DNA from: Papilionanthe hookeriana x Papilionanthe teres
Taxonomy: Eukaryota > Streptophyta > Magnoliopsida > Asparagales > Orchidaceae
Assembly: GCA_022702705.1 (NCBI GenBank)
Contig: CM040423.1
Coordinates: 43,783,575-43,847,574, forward strand
Reading direction: 5' to 3'
DNA: 64,000 nucleotides
Part shown: positions 46,691 to 58,848 of the stretch, piece by piece
How the letters are laid out: each line of letters opens with the position of its first letter
Position numbering within the stretch: the first letter of the stretch is position 1
Notes under the pieces: generated by a model
The model's database searches: none
What the model saw: only the letters and a program-made list of their open reading frames with translations
Told to the model about the DNA's origin: nothing
Position numbers and translations under genes: made by a program

Positions 46691-48574
46691 CTAAATCAAA
46701 TTAAATTAAATCAAATTAAATAAAATTAAGTCGAACCATATCATATTAAATTAACTTAAAATTAAATTAAATTAAATTGAACCACATTAAATTAAATTAA
46801 GTTAAATTAAATTAAATCGAATTAAATATAACATTACTTAAGACATAAAAAAATTCAAAATAAATCTAAAACAACTTGAACACTATTCCAAACTTAAATC
46901 CATTAACTAAAATTAAATTACAACTCACTGAACATCCATTTGCCTCGAAAGCTCGTGATGTCATAACTCTTAAAAAGGAGTGTTAAAAGAAGCGTTACTT
47001 CACTTATAGTGATATTCAAATGTCCTAGTTCACCGAGCAAGATAACAAAATTTAAACTCCTGGACGATTAATTCATTTGTATAATTAAATTCATTTGGAC
47101 TTAGAATAATCCTAGAAATGTTGAAAAGATGTTTAAGATTCGTCTTAAGCACTTCCTCAATATGATAGGATATTTATAAGAACAATTGAACTTAGTTGTT
47201 CTTTGATGAAGAAAATCGTCTTTAAACCAAAACACAAGAACCTAGACGTCATAGGAAATGACTAAGCTATAGGATTAGGAACTTGGTAGAAAACCATAAC
47301 CCTTCCTTTAGCTTTACCTAGGAACTTACTTTAAATGCTTAAATATTCTAATTGTGTTTTAAGTGCGACTTGGGATGACTGGAAGACCCTCCGAGTACGC
47401 TTTTATTTTATTGCGAATTTACTTTACCGTAATTTATTTAATCGCATCACACTTACTTTTCTTGCATGATAAACAACTGTTGCATGAAAACCTACACCTT
47501 TAGGATAGTCCCTAAAACTGAAACCAAAACTAAATTAAAAGTCATTACAAGATAAAACTCACCGCCACAATATTTCAAAATATAAGACAACTCAAAATTT
47601 AATCACAAACAGAACAACAAAACTACAACTACAATTAAATTAAAACGTCTTGTTGGATGATCGGGAATACCTCGGATGATGTAACCTACGTGTTGCTAAC
47701 GGGATTTCCCACGGTCTAAATGAAAGTGTGGAACTCATTCAGTTGAGTTTAGCAAATTCATCTGGACTAAGTGAATCCGATAAAAATAACGATGCGGAAG
47801 GATGGAACCGTGGGATCTTAACCGGTGTTGTTATAATCAACTTTAAGATTTGTTTAATTAAAATATTAAAAACACCGGATTTTAAGATCTTCTCTAAACC
47901 GAACACTCCTCTCATCCCCCGATTTATGACTTCTAAAACCAAACCTCCGCAACAACAAGGAGCTTGGAGCATGGTGGGCAAGACGGCCATCGTCATCAAG
48001 AAAACTCGAGTCTACTTCAATGAAACTTTCTTAGAATTAAATAACCAAACCATAGGACTTCGAGGTAGTTCGCCTAGTGCAACATAAATCCTCAACCTTT
48101 TTTTAGGCATTTGCATCGCAAATTAAGCCCTAATCGGTCTTAGGACTCCGAGGTAGTCGTTTGGTACGACATAAACCCTCATATCTTCAAAGTTATTTGT
48201 ATGATTTTATCATACAAATATAAGTCCAAATTAACTAAAATTAGCAAGATTGAAATATAAGATAATATTAGGACTTTCCTAAATTCAAGCCAAACAATAG
48301 GATAGTCGGGAAATTACCGAAGTTCGCTTCGAATCTGTGATTTCTCCTACCTTTCTTCCTTTGAATTCCCAAAATAAAAATGTTCAAAATTTGATCCATT
48401 CCCTATTGAAATTCTAAAAAATTCAATCCATTGAAAACTTAAACTTTGAAATTCTCGAGAGCGGAACTACCGATTATTATCGAGAGTTTTCTTAGGTGAT
48501 CCCCGTCACTTAAGATGTAATTAACTATAGGGGTTTGCCCTTATAGGGAATTTTAAGAACCTGAGTAATATAAA

Positions 48575-48604
48575 CCTCGCTTAATTCATTTATATTAAGC
48601 GAGG
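48575..48604. repeat. Hairpin near the end of the 3' LTR
   Basis: CCTCGCTTAA, 10-nt loop, TTAAGCGAGG. Equivalent to 28510-28539 but with matching base changes on both arms. Confidence 0.85.
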
Positions 48605-48871
48605 AATTTGTCGGCTTATAAAATTGGTTCGCAGACCAAACGGATGTTACTAAATCTTCTAGTTTATTTAATCGAGCCCCATCATCAAGCAATGTGTCTA
48701 TTCTTCGGGATAGATACATGGTTTGTGATACGATGCTCGTTTATATAAACTATTCGGGATGTGAGATCGATTTGATTTCATATCTTGAAATTTTCAAATT
48801 TAAAATTATTTTCAAAATCAAATATTACTTTTCAAATTATTTATCTAAATTAAAATTAAAATACGCCGACA

Positions 48872-48876
48872 ATATG
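48872..48876. other. Target site duplication, right
   Basis: ATATG directly after the 3' LTR end GCCGACA; matches 21536-21540. Confidence 0.9.
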
Positions 48877-49338
48877 CTATAAATGATCGCGGCTCTATGA
48901 TGCCTTAATAATAAAGTAATCATTTTAAATTATAATCCCAACTTAGAATTGAATGAAACTAATAAATGGGTAAGATCTTTTTATTATCCATATACCTTAT
49001 ATCTAAAAGTAATAAATTAATATATAAGGAACATATGGATAACTCAAATGTATATGAATCAATTCTGAAATGTATCTCTAATTTAATGATGGCTAATATA
49101 ATGGCCTTATGTTCAATTTTAATTTTTATTAACTTGATAGCCCAATCACTATTTTAGCACAAAAAAAGTTAAATGTGATTTTATATTTAACTATGTATGA
49201 TGTGTCTGTTACACTTTTAAAAAATGCTCATAGAACTTATGAGATAAAAGCCAAAAATCAAGTGCAGCTCATATTAGGTGAAATGGGTCAAATTAAACTT
49301 GCAATTAAGAGATCTAAGATCACCAACAAGCTTGTTCA
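48877..49338. repeat. Tandem duplication D2, copy 1, right part
   Basis: Resumes D2 after the insertion. Its CTCTATGATGCCTTAAT corresponds to CTCTATGATGCTTTAAT of copy 2 at about 51036, and it ends at a shared AAGCTTGTTC. Confidence 0.85.
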
Positions 49339-49767
49339 AGTTTGGCAAGTTTAGTTGGTTTGGTTCGGTTTCAAAGTTGGATCTTGGTTTTCGATTTTTA
49401 AAATTTTAATGTTTGGTTTTCAGTTTTCGGTTTAGTTTAATTTTTATTTAGCCGAACAAATCGAAAAACTGAAATTTCTTTAAAAATTTTTATTATATTT
49501 TAATTTTATGAGAAATAAACTAAAAAAATAAAAAAAAAATTATTTTATGTAATATGTGATTGAAATAAATAAAGGATTCATGAAATCAAATTGATATTAT
49601 GTGAATAAGAAATGTAATTCATAATGCTTGTTCTAAGTCAAATTCCAATAAACTATGAAATTTTGGTTTTTTTTCATAACTAAACCGTTTAAACCAAATT
49701 AAATTTCGGTTCGATCGGTTCGGGTTTATCTAAATTTATATTGGGTCAGTTTTCTGGATAATGGATT
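49339..49767. other. GGTTCGGTTT-rich spacer
   Basis: Repeated GGTTCGGTTT, TTTTCGGTTT and inverted AAACCGTTTAAACCAAATT-type words, resembling a small non-autonomous DNA element with subterminal repeats. I could not fix terminal inverted repeats or a target duplication. It separates the two D2 copies. Confidence 0.35.
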
Positions 49768-51376
49768 TCAGTTAAAATCAGTTTGACCAATGTTAAAACC
49801 AATCCATCCAAACCGACCGAATGCTCAACCCTATATAGCATACATAAGCTAGCCATCATACAATAATAAAAAGCAATTGGAAATGTAGTTATAGATGCAG
49901 CAAAAGCTAAATAAAATAACTGTTTCAGACATTTTTAGAGAACACAGTCTTGAAATGCAACTAATTATCACATCATTTCAAACTCAAGATTAATGGTTTC
50001 TTAATCGAATGATGAGACAAAACAAGAATAAGTACGTACCTCAGTAACAGGTGCAACCCTGAAGAGTCCCCTCACTGCTTCCGGTAAATGGGAAAGCTCT
50101 TCATCTCGTGGATATTGGCAGATCCAGCGTCGAACACCTTAAAGGCAAGAATTGTGGGTGCAAAAGAAAGGGTGAAATCAGTGATCCAAGCGCCAGTTTA
50201 TCGAGAAGAAGGCGGAGGTAGATAATGGGATCAATGAAGCTCTATCCATTGGGGTCCCAAATGAAGATGTCACGCTGGAGGGATTGAAAGGGCTGGATGA
50301 AAGAGTGATCCATAGGTAATTATCTCCGGCGGAGGCGTGACGCCGGCTCCCTTAGACATTACGACGCATGATGGCGAGGACGATGCTCACCTCCGAGATG
50401 GCCAGAGAAGGCCAAAGGAGGAGGCTTTCGATTGGAATAATCGATTACCACCGTGATTGGCGAGGGGTACTTCCAGACTAACAGGGAAAACAACTTCTTA
50501 CTGAGGTAAATGTTGCCACATCAGAGGAGAGGCCAAGAGACTGGCCAAATCAGAGGCCTCCACGTGGAACATATTCTAACATGGCGCTACTGTAGCACTT
50601 TGGTCTACATCCTATAATAACCATGAGTTTATGTGCCTATAATGGCTTTTTAAAGACTAATCAACTATTGCATTCTTGTGCGATATGAAGTTATAAAATG
50701 ATAAGAGCGAATGATTTATCTTGTAAAGAAGTATATCTTGAAACAAAGATTTATAAGAATCAATTAGTTTCAAATTGGATGTGTTGTATTATTACTTTGA
50801 TAATGCATAGTTCCTAATTTTAATTCTTTTAATTGAGCTAATAATAAATTATGATTTGATTGTTTTTTCTTAAATGATAAATCTATATTTATTGAACATT
50901 GTTCTTGCATTTGTGATCAATTGTTTTCCAAAAAAAAATAACAATTACAAATTGTTATGTAAGTGAGAATGATACGATGTCGATCAATTTGTCATATTTT
51001 ACCGCTATAGATGATAATATAAATATGTTGGTGACTCTATGATGCTTTAATATTAAAGCAGTCATTTTAAATTATAATCCCAATTTAGAATTTGCATGAA
51101 ACTAATAAATGGGTAATATATTTCTATTATCCATATAATTTAAACCTAAAAGTAATAAATCAATATATGAAGAATACATTGATAACTCCAATGTATATCA
51201 GTCAATTTTAAAAAGTATCTTTAACTATGTATGAGGTGTTTATTACACTTTAATAAAATGCTCATAGAACTTATGAGATAAAAGCCAAAATCATGTGTAG
51301 CTCATACTAAGTGAAATGAATCAAATTAAACTTGCACTTAAGAGGTTAGATCTAAGATCATCAAAAAGCTTGTTCG
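49768..51376. repeat. Tandem duplication D2, copy 2 (uninterrupted site)
   Basis: Contiguous version of 20220-21540 plus 48877-49338, without the 27-kb element and with a single 83-bp unit. It serves as the empty site that confirms the insertion limits. Confidence 0.85.
50040..50313 (-). pseudogene. Unknown gene, first-exon-like fragment (D2 copy 2)
   Basis: Minus-strand ATG at 50313 (MDHSFIQPFQSLQRDIF), then an in-frame TAG at the codon corresponding to Gln in NWDPNGQSF of copy 1. Indels follow, with LPEAVRGLFRVAPVTE before the splice donor at 50039. Clearly dead. The family is not recognised. Confidence 0.5.
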
Positions 51377-53039
51377 TGGCTTATTGGATATATATTCAAG
51401 GAGAAACTCATTAAAATAATCCCTAGTATAAAGCCAGATGTGGTCATGTCAGATATAAAAAGGGAGAAAGATCTATGTGAGTTAAAGCATAAAGATGTCA
51501 TGGGTATGCTATCACTAATATAAGAGGATCTTTTAAAGCTTTATTTTATAAGTTCCTATACTAGAATAAAAAGACTAATCTAGAGATAATTATGGTCGTG
51601 TATTTCCCTTTGGGTGTTTCTTATTTAATATTTTAAAATTGCATATATCCTCTTGTAAAATATTGATTATACATTTATGAATTCACTTCATAAAAATATT
51701 TTGTTCATCGTTATTGCACAAGATGATACAATTATTTTAGTTGACAAAGAAAAGGATAAGGTATGATTGTATTTCATTAATATAGAATTTAAAAGCATCA
51801 TAGAAAACTTAGCTTTCAAGTTAAAAAAATATAATAAAATCATCAAAATGTTATTATTTATTTTTATAGGTATATCATAATGCTTGCTTCATCATAATGT
51901 AACGCTTTTCTTTATATTGTGAATTGGAAGTGAAATCAGGTGGTTAAGTGAGGCTCAAGTTGACAAAAATATTTCTTTGATTATTATAATTTCCTAAGAA
52001 GTTTTATTGGTTATTATCACATTGATGGTTTCCTATATTTTGATTATTATTCTAATTAAAATTTAGGTGATTTTTCTAACCATGATTGAAAGTGTTTTAA
52101 TAGGAAGTATTGGATCTATTGTTAGTGACATTCATTGAATTCACAAATATAAGACTACTCTTTTTTGGCTTATATTACGAAGATTTTCTTATATATATTT
52201 GTTCGTAGCTACTCATTTTATTTTCTCTTTATTTTTTGTCCACTTTCGATCTTATCTTTCTTTCTTTGCTTTTCTAAATGGGTGTGACCTAAAAAGGGGA
52301 TATGAAAAAGTACAAATGCACAAGATCGTTTCGGAGGGCATCACAGTTAACCATGTTATAATGTCAATCTGTCATATATTAGTTACATGAAGATACGAAT
52401 GTCCTAATGTCATTTATGAGTTACAGGCTATCAAGGAGATGCGTCAGACACCAACTTTTGGGCACTAAATTGTCATTCATGTACGTCACTTAAAAGCTAA
52501 AGAAGGTATGTTAAAATCTTGCTCATCAACTACCGAGGTAGACAACTCCTATTTAGTAAAAATGTGATAATTTATTAAATAGTTTTAAATAAAAAATTGT
52601 ATCATAATCTTTGATGACTATATATATTGTGCTTTAAGTTCAGAGTATTAAATAAACATTGAAATGTACCATTATTTCCATACGAATCCCAATTTTCTAT
52701 GGCATCAATGCTACCTTAAAAATGAACTTCCAAATTAAAAAGGTAAATTTTCATCTTTGGGTATGTTTGGGGAAGCTGCAGCTTATTAAAATTCTACGGC
52801 GCAACAGACTGTGCCAAGAAGCTACTATACAGAAGCTGCTGCAGAAAAGTTGTTTATCTGTTCGTTTTATATAGTTGCTGCAACTATTTATGACAAAATA
52901 ACTTTTCCGCCCCCGTACTATTGTATTGTTTAAAACAAAATAAATCTTTGTTACACATTTCATACATGAAAACAAATAACTAATTTTAATATTACACAGT
53001 GTACATTCTATCCGAGAAAGAGATATTCAGTTTTAATTT
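51377..53039. other. AT-rich DNA, no gene seen
   Basis: No coding frame of note. At 52758-52870 a GGTATGTTTGGGGAAGCTGC start and repeated AGCTGCAGCTT/AAGCTGCTGCAG words recall the end of an hAT-like non-autonomous element, but no matching far end was found. Confidence 0.35.
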
Positions 53040-53069
53040 GACATCCATGGCTAGCCATCGCTAAATCGC

Positions 53070-53290
53070 TTCAGAGCCATGGTGTCCACCTACCACTTTG
53101 AGGTGAAATTCTTGGGAGATGGAGAAGTAATCATCGCTACGAGAGACTTGGAACAATCATGAGTTTGCTAACTCCTAATGGTCGTGAGTGTGGAGCAAGT
53201 ACCACTCGATCTTCAGATCCGGAAAGAAGGCAGCCTCGAGACCATCGAGATTTCTCGAAAATTCTTAGTTGGCAAGGATGAGCCTAGCAA
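53070..53290 (+). pseudogene. Ty3-gypsy protease-region relic (D3 copy 1)
   Basis: Reads RAMVSTYHFEVKF, then GDGEVIIATRD, with stops. RAVxSTYHxxxKFP...G...RGDQ is a signature of the protease C-terminal region in Ty3-gypsy pol. Very degenerate, and a different lineage from the giant element. Confidence 0.5.
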
Positions 53291-53533
53291 ATGCGCCCAT
53301 CCCTCTGGATTTGTTGGTAGTAATGGGCGCAAAAGTGCCCAGCTTTAGGTTTAAGTTCGCTTGGATGGGTGCAAAAGCGCTCGGCCCTCTGTTGCTTTCA
53401 TGTGCCAACTTACCTACAACCTACACAATGCCATTGTCGTAAGGAAGTTTCGATTCGATTGAAATGTGGTACCAATGGTTCATGACGAGCCTAGAGGATG
53501 AGTAGCATCTAATGATGTTGTAGGGGACAATAG

Positions 53534-53718
53534 TTCCCTTTTGTAAAATTTCGTTCTTATAAGCATTAGAATTTACTTGATGCACAGTTAAGAATGTTCC
53601 CTTTTGTAAAATTTCGTTCTTATAAGCATTAGAATTTACTTGATGCACAGTTAATAATGTTCCCTTTTGTAAAATTTCGTTCTTATAAGCATTAGAATTT
53701 ACTTGATGCACAGATTAA
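53534..53718. repeat. 63-bp tandem repeat, three units
   Basis: TTCCCTTTTGTAAAATTTCG starts at 53534, 53597 and 53660, exactly 63 bp apart, each unit ending in CTTGATGCACAG. The corresponding place in D3 copy 2 (about 62520) has one unit. Because 63 is a multiple of three, the minus strand shows a repeated 21-residue peptide (HQVNSNAYKNEILQKGT...); I do not think it is coding. Confidence 0.9.
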
Positions 53719-55999
53719 GAATGACTATAAGTTGCAACATACTAGAGTAAAAAAAAAGCTTCAATAACAGAGTCTGCAAGTGAACAAAAAGAAAAATTAT
53801 ATATAGGGTATGAAATCTTTTCTGTGTCATAAAACCTACAATTAAATCTCATTCCTAATGAGTAAATTGGAAGAGAATGACTGTTAGGTTTTTTTTTCTA
53901 CGAATCTCAAACTGTTGTGATATATTTCTTCCTCTCAATTCTATAAATCCAAGGATTCATCATATTCAGCAAGAAATATGTATTGAGCAGAACTTCTTGG
54001 AAGCAAAAATAATTTGTTAAAGTGAAAACAGTTAAAAGAAGAAAGACAAGTACATATTCATGATCAAGGTTTTAATCCTAAATCTAATACAAAGGCATAA
54101 ATGTTACAACATTTAGCTGTTGAACTGGTTTTCTCAACACCTGTTTGTGTAGCTTAGTTCAGATCATGTAGAAAAGCGATCACATCGTCTATATTCCAAG
54201 ACATAAACATCTCCCTCTCTTATTGAGTTCTATGATAAATTTAAAAAATTTTAAAATCATTTAAAATTTTTTATATTAAATAAAATAACTAGAAAATCAT
54301 AATTAATCCAAAATAATGTAAATTTTTTTGTGAGATTTCTCAATTCACCTATGTCTTCAAAATTGTCACATAAATTAATAATATTTTTTTTAATACTTTT
54401 TTGAATTTTTGTTCAAGAATAAATTAAATATTAATTCAAATTTAATTCAAATTTAATGTAATTTAGTTTTAATTAATCTAAAAAAAAGTATAGTCCTCTG
54501 GTTCTACTAGACTTTAAGAAAATTTCCTCTAGTTTTGAAAATATTTTTAACACTATTTAAAATTTATCTTTATAATATTTTAATAAATAAATTTTTGAAT
54601 TTTTTATAGTTGAAAATATTATGAATTTTTTGCATGGACCTTCTCTCATCATCTTTGACTGCATAGAATAATCATATAATTTTTAAATATATTTTAATAA
54701 CTATTTAAATTTTCTCTTAAGAGCTAATTAGTGAAAATAATTATGAATTAATAATAAATATAAGTAAACTCAAAACTCATTTGACCCTAAGCCCTATATA
54801 GAATTGAAGGTTACCAAATCTAAAATAAAAGAAAAATCCTTTCAAATTAAATAAAAAAATGAAAATTGAACTAAAATTAATCCTAACCATTTTTATTAAA
54901 ATCAAAAGAAAATATTAACAATACACTTAAAGCTATCCTAGTAAGAAACTCAAGATAAGACCGCAATCTTTCGTGATTTTTTTTTTATTAAAGATAATGT
55001 GTAAGACTGATGGAACTCGTCATGAACAGACTTTGATATTTTTAATACTCGCTAAATTCTTAAATTTATATTAGACCTAAAGTAAAAGTAACAATTGAAA
55101 TATATTATTGATTCATTTATCACTTAAATTGAAATATGCTAACCGGTAAAACATGAATCCAAATCAAACCAAAATTGAATATTAAGTTCATAGATGGGAA
55201 ATCATACCAACCTTACATATTAGTATGACTGTTAATGTTTTAACTAGACTTATAGTTGATTGTGATGTAATGTGACTATTGCGACATTTGTCTACTAGAA
55301 CAAATGTGAGTCTGATTGTTTTTTGTGTGCTAGATTGGATGTTAAGGTGATCATATTTTGATAATTCTAGCATCTGTCTTTTGAATAGAAATAAAATAAT
55401 AGAATTAAAACAAGCTATTTACACATTTTATTCCATACTGCCAATTAACTTATAGAGATAGATACATGTACAATGTAAAGGTTCAGTTAATTAAATTGTG
55501 ATAGAGGTTATTATTGTTGAACTATTATGATTGATTATTTTGTTGCAAGTGTGTGGTGACAATGAAGCAATGCAAGTAGGATCTAGTCTAATACAGTGTG
55601 TTGGATCTAATGTAGTGAGTATGATAATAATATATCATTATCGCCTTCTGTCAAGTGAAGGGCCTCGTCAAGGCCATCAATTTGTCTATAAAAGCTGTTG
55701 GTGGTGAGAAGTTTGGTACATAGGTCAGTCAGTAGTAAAATCTTTGTGATTGTTGTGTTGTGCCATGAAATATCCATAGCAACAAATAAAGATGGAATCA
55801 GAATTATTTTTAAGATTGAGCAAAATTATTAAATATATAGATTGTAGTACAATATTTTTTTTAAGACAATATATGTTGGGGGCAATAGAATCATTTGACC
55901 AAATATTTGACATTAAATATTTGGGGAATTTACTTGGAAACCACACAATTCTTATGAATTTACACATCTAGCGCTTAGTGATTAATTTTGTAGCTCTCT
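53719..55999. other. AT-rich DNA, no gene seen
   Basis: The right part of D3 copy 1 to about 55120, then AT-rich sequence to the start of D1 copy c. Short frames on both strands have no family resemblance. Confidence 0.4.
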
Positions 56000-56782
56000 A
56001 ATTTTTTATTATGTTTTTAAATATATAATAGGCATATATTAGTAATTTTGTAGCTCTACTACGACCCAATCACAATCATGTTCAGGATGTTGATGTAAAT
56101 GAATTTTCGAGATTGTAATGAAGGTTGTTACCTTCATCAAAGAATACTTTCAAAAATAATATTTCAGTCACTTTAATCAACTTTGATGAATTTCAAAAAG
56201 GTGAGAGGAGTCTCTGACAATCATTCCAATGAATTGCTCCACAAACATATTTATAAAGCTCATCAAAAATATGAATAATGCCTTGTAAGAGTGAATAAAA
56301 TCAAGTAGGTGAATGTCATTATCTTCTTTGTAGGATAATAATACTAATCAAAAGTATGAAGATCAAAAATAACCATGGAGTTATATGGTTTAGTACGAGC
56401 TCCCAAAATCTCATGGCAATATAGTGATCAAATAATAATTTTTTTTAAAAAAAAAGAGAGGTAAAGAGATAATATTTTATATAAAATAAAAAAAATGAGG
56501 ATATAAATTCTTTTTTTTTTTTTGTTAGTAGCTAGCTAAGAGAAAAAAATTGTTATCTAGTGCTAAAACTGGCAAACTTACTATTGCTATTATTTATAAA
56601 ATTAAATGGGCATGCTCAAAAACATAGATTTATATATGCATTATTTTACAAGATATTTTTAAGGTTTACAAAAAAAATAAAAGCTCACAAGAATTAAACA
56701 AATCTTAATTCTTTTTAGAGAAAAACACTTTATAAATGAAAATAAATTGAAAGAGACATTAAAAAAAAAACTTTCATTAATA

Positions 56783-57112
56783 TTAATTTATTTTTTGTAC
56801 AGGAATTAATAGAAATGCATAAATAGGAAAGACTGGAACATCCACGTCCATCGGATCATCCACCTCTTCCTCCGTCGGAACATCCACGTCCATCGGATCA
56901 TCCACCTCCTCCTCCGTCGGATCATCCACGTCCATTGGATCGTCCCGCTCCTCCAGAGGATCGTCCAGCTCCATAGGTATAGCAGCGTCGCCATTGTCAT
57001 GCGTCGTCTTCAGCCGTTTATAGGCGCGCTCTTCTACCTCCCCATCGTCGATCAACTCGAACTTTCTCTTCTTCTTATTCAGCTCCAAACTGTAAGCCTT
57101 CTCCATCTCCAT
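56783..57112 (-). CDS. Small acidic NLS-bearing protein, function unknown (copy c)
   Basis: 109 codons from ATG at 57112 to TAA at 56783. It has the same plan as 2385-2735: NKKKRKFELID (nuclear-localisation-like), GEVEERAYKRLKTTHDN, an acidic repeat with (V/T)DDPMDVDVPTEEE units, and a hydrophobic end FLLIPVQKIN. The 12-residue repeat unit occurs once more here than in copy a, while a Thr-Pro-Thr segment and the PSWRPLNPVV segment of copy a are missing; all these changes are whole-codon. Family unknown. Confidence 0.5.
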   Translation of the reverse strand: MEMEKAYSLELNKKKRKFELIDDGEVEERAYKRLKTTHDNGDAAIPMELDDPLEERDDPMDVDDPTEEEVDDPMDVDVPTEEEVDDPMDVDVPVFPIYAFLLIPVQKIN

Positions 57113-58794
57113 TGCCGATTTCTAAAGCCCCGCAAAGAAGCAGCGAATGACGAGAGCAGTGAGTGCTTTTGTTACGAATATAGAAATCTCTATTTGCAGA
57201 ACCCATTTTTAATATGCTCTGTGAACTCCCTACTTCACCCGTCTCCTCCAGACTCGCTCTAGCGGCTTATGATCTGTGCTTTCATCCGCTATTTTCGTCC
57301 GCGCGAATGCTGAATCGTTTTGTGAAGAATCGGGAATCCTACTCCTGCCGAGCCTATCTTCTTGTCCGCGCTGTTGCCTTCTACTTGTACACGTGCAAAG
57401 GCCGTTAGAGCTGATGCAGGTTATTCTTGTTTTTTCCCCTTCTTATTATTTTTATAAAAACGATTGTAATTTAATACTTGTTATAATTATGATAAATATT
57501 ATTTTATTTTGAAAATAAATTTTTTTTATGACTATCATATATTAAGTAAATTTGATTGTAAAAAAATAAAAAGATTTTCATGATAATTTTTTTCTTCAAA
57601 AAAACTGTTTTAGATAGATTTTGGAGGATATGTATACATACCATAAGAAACTTTCATATAAACCTCTCTATGACCTAAAAGTTAAATATTAGTGAAATAC
57701 CACCCAAAATTTCATTTCACTGTCCAGTACCACCTAGTGAGACTTCTTTTCCCCTAACTTCTTCGAAAACACATGAGCTACTACTTATTACTGTCCGGCC
57801 ACTCCTTCGACAGCAGCAGGTCAAGCATGAAATCGACGACGAGCGGCTAGTCAAACGTGAGGTCAACACTGAGAGGCAGATATGCCTACTTCTACAAGCA
57901 CAATGGGCAACATGTCCATGAATTGAAACTACTCCAGTTTAATGTGACTTGATGTTGGAGCAATGAATACTGGAAATGATTTGACCCTTTATCATACTTT
58001 GTTAATTTAAACTATAGCTCGGGCAGGACATTTGTTGATTCTTCTATTTTTGAAGGAAAAAATGCACTTTCAACTGCTCCTATGTCTCCAACATTCACCG
58101 TGGTTGTAAGTCTACATTTTTTTGTCCTTTGTTTTGGTATATTATATTAAAACAAAGGATTTTTTGCTTAATATTGATAATTCAATTTTTCCTTCTCGAC
58201 ATCAAAGAGTTGATAAAAAGATTGTTATCTACTTATTATGTTGTTGAAGTTCATCCCAACAATTAGTCAACAAAATTATGATAATTAGAGGAAATAGGTA
58301 GTTTTTCTTTCCTATGGATTTTGGAGATCAGTGTTTAGTTAGAATGTTCATTTCTAGCTATAGTTATTGCATTATTGTACCAAAATATGTATTGAAATAC
58401 TTAAATTGGAATTTCTCAAAATATCATATTTCTGAATGGCTGATTTAGATATATACATACCACTCAATTCTTATGTATTTACATATTGAGTCTGGGCAAA
58501 GCGAATGGAGATCCTCCTGAAGATCTCCAAGCTTTCAAGCAAGTTCATCGTTGACCTCTCATTGAAACTTAAAAAATTGAAGTTGTTATCTGTGTTGCTT
58601 CAAGTTGTGTCCATCTGCTAATGTGCTTAACAGTGTGTTACAGTAAAATTCTCATGTGTCAATTGAGATTACAAAAAATGAGTTTGATTAGGTCGATGGG
58701 ATTAATAAGCAAATTAAGAACAACTTACTTACTATCATTGTGATATGTAATGTAAGTATACACTGCTTACAAAGGTGAGAAATAGGAAAGAATG

Positions 58795-58848
58795 TTCTAC
58801 AAATGTCCTGAGAATAGAACAGAAGACATCTGCAACTATTTTAAGTGG
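58795..58848 (+). pseudogene. GRF-type zinc-finger relic (D1 copy c)
   Basis: FYKCPENR, then ICNYFKW, matching the second half of a GRF zinc finger with both Cys present, followed by FDEEKQASS. The first half of the finger is not visible in adjacent sequence and may be on another exon or lost. Confidence 0.45.

Larger units (their letters stand above)
21541..48871 (+). mobile_element. Giant Tat/Ogre-type Ty3-gypsy LTR retrotransposon with an AlkB-type passenger
   Basis: 27,331 bp, with LTRs of 7,267 and 7,344 bp and a 12,720-bp interior. Order on +: LTR, primer-binding site, extra 5' coding region, gag, protease, reverse transcriptase, RNase H, second (archaeal-type) RNase H, integrase, a basic region plus an ALKBH9/10-like dioxygenase, 37-bp tandem array, weak polypurine tract, LTR. 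The second RNase H, the extra 5' region, the TGGCGACTCCGCTGGGGA primer site and the great length all point to the Tat lineage, Ogre-like. TG...CA termini and the 5-bp ATATG duplication show one intact insertion; the uninterrupted D2 copy at 49768-51376 confirms the site. LTR samples compared by eye differ by about 1-3%, more in the GC-rich block, so it is fairly young. Every coding region is nevertheless broken by frameshifts or stops, so this copy as sequenced cannot make its proteins. Confidence 0.95.
41528..48871 (+). repeat. 3' LTR (7,344 bp)
   Basis: Partner of the 5' LTR, with the same start, end, zones, TATA-like box (43901-43908), G-poor block (42050-43320) and GC-rich block (43470-44710). 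It is 77 bp longer, mostly because of a longer (AAATT)n tract. Differences from the 5' LTR are mainly C/T and G/A changes and single-base indels, clustered in GC-rich sequence. The minus-strand 178-codon frame at 43644-44180 is not kept in the 5' LTR and is not a gene. Confidence 0.95.
53040..55120. repeat. Duplicated segment D3, copy 1
   Basis: This aligns with 62035-64000, starting at a shared GGTGTCCACCTACCAC and continuing through GATGGAACTCGTCA at about 55010 (match 63900). The second copy runs off the window end. Both begin with the same gypsy protease relic. Confidence 0.8.

Noticed and set aside
49339..49767. A defined DNA transposon in the GGTTCGGTTT-rich spacer
   Set aside because: No clear terminal inverted repeats or target duplication could be located by eye.
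53421..53711. Protein with three 21-residue repeats on the minus strand
   Set aside because: The repeat is a 63-bp DNA triplication; the D3 copy 2 equivalent does not keep the frame.
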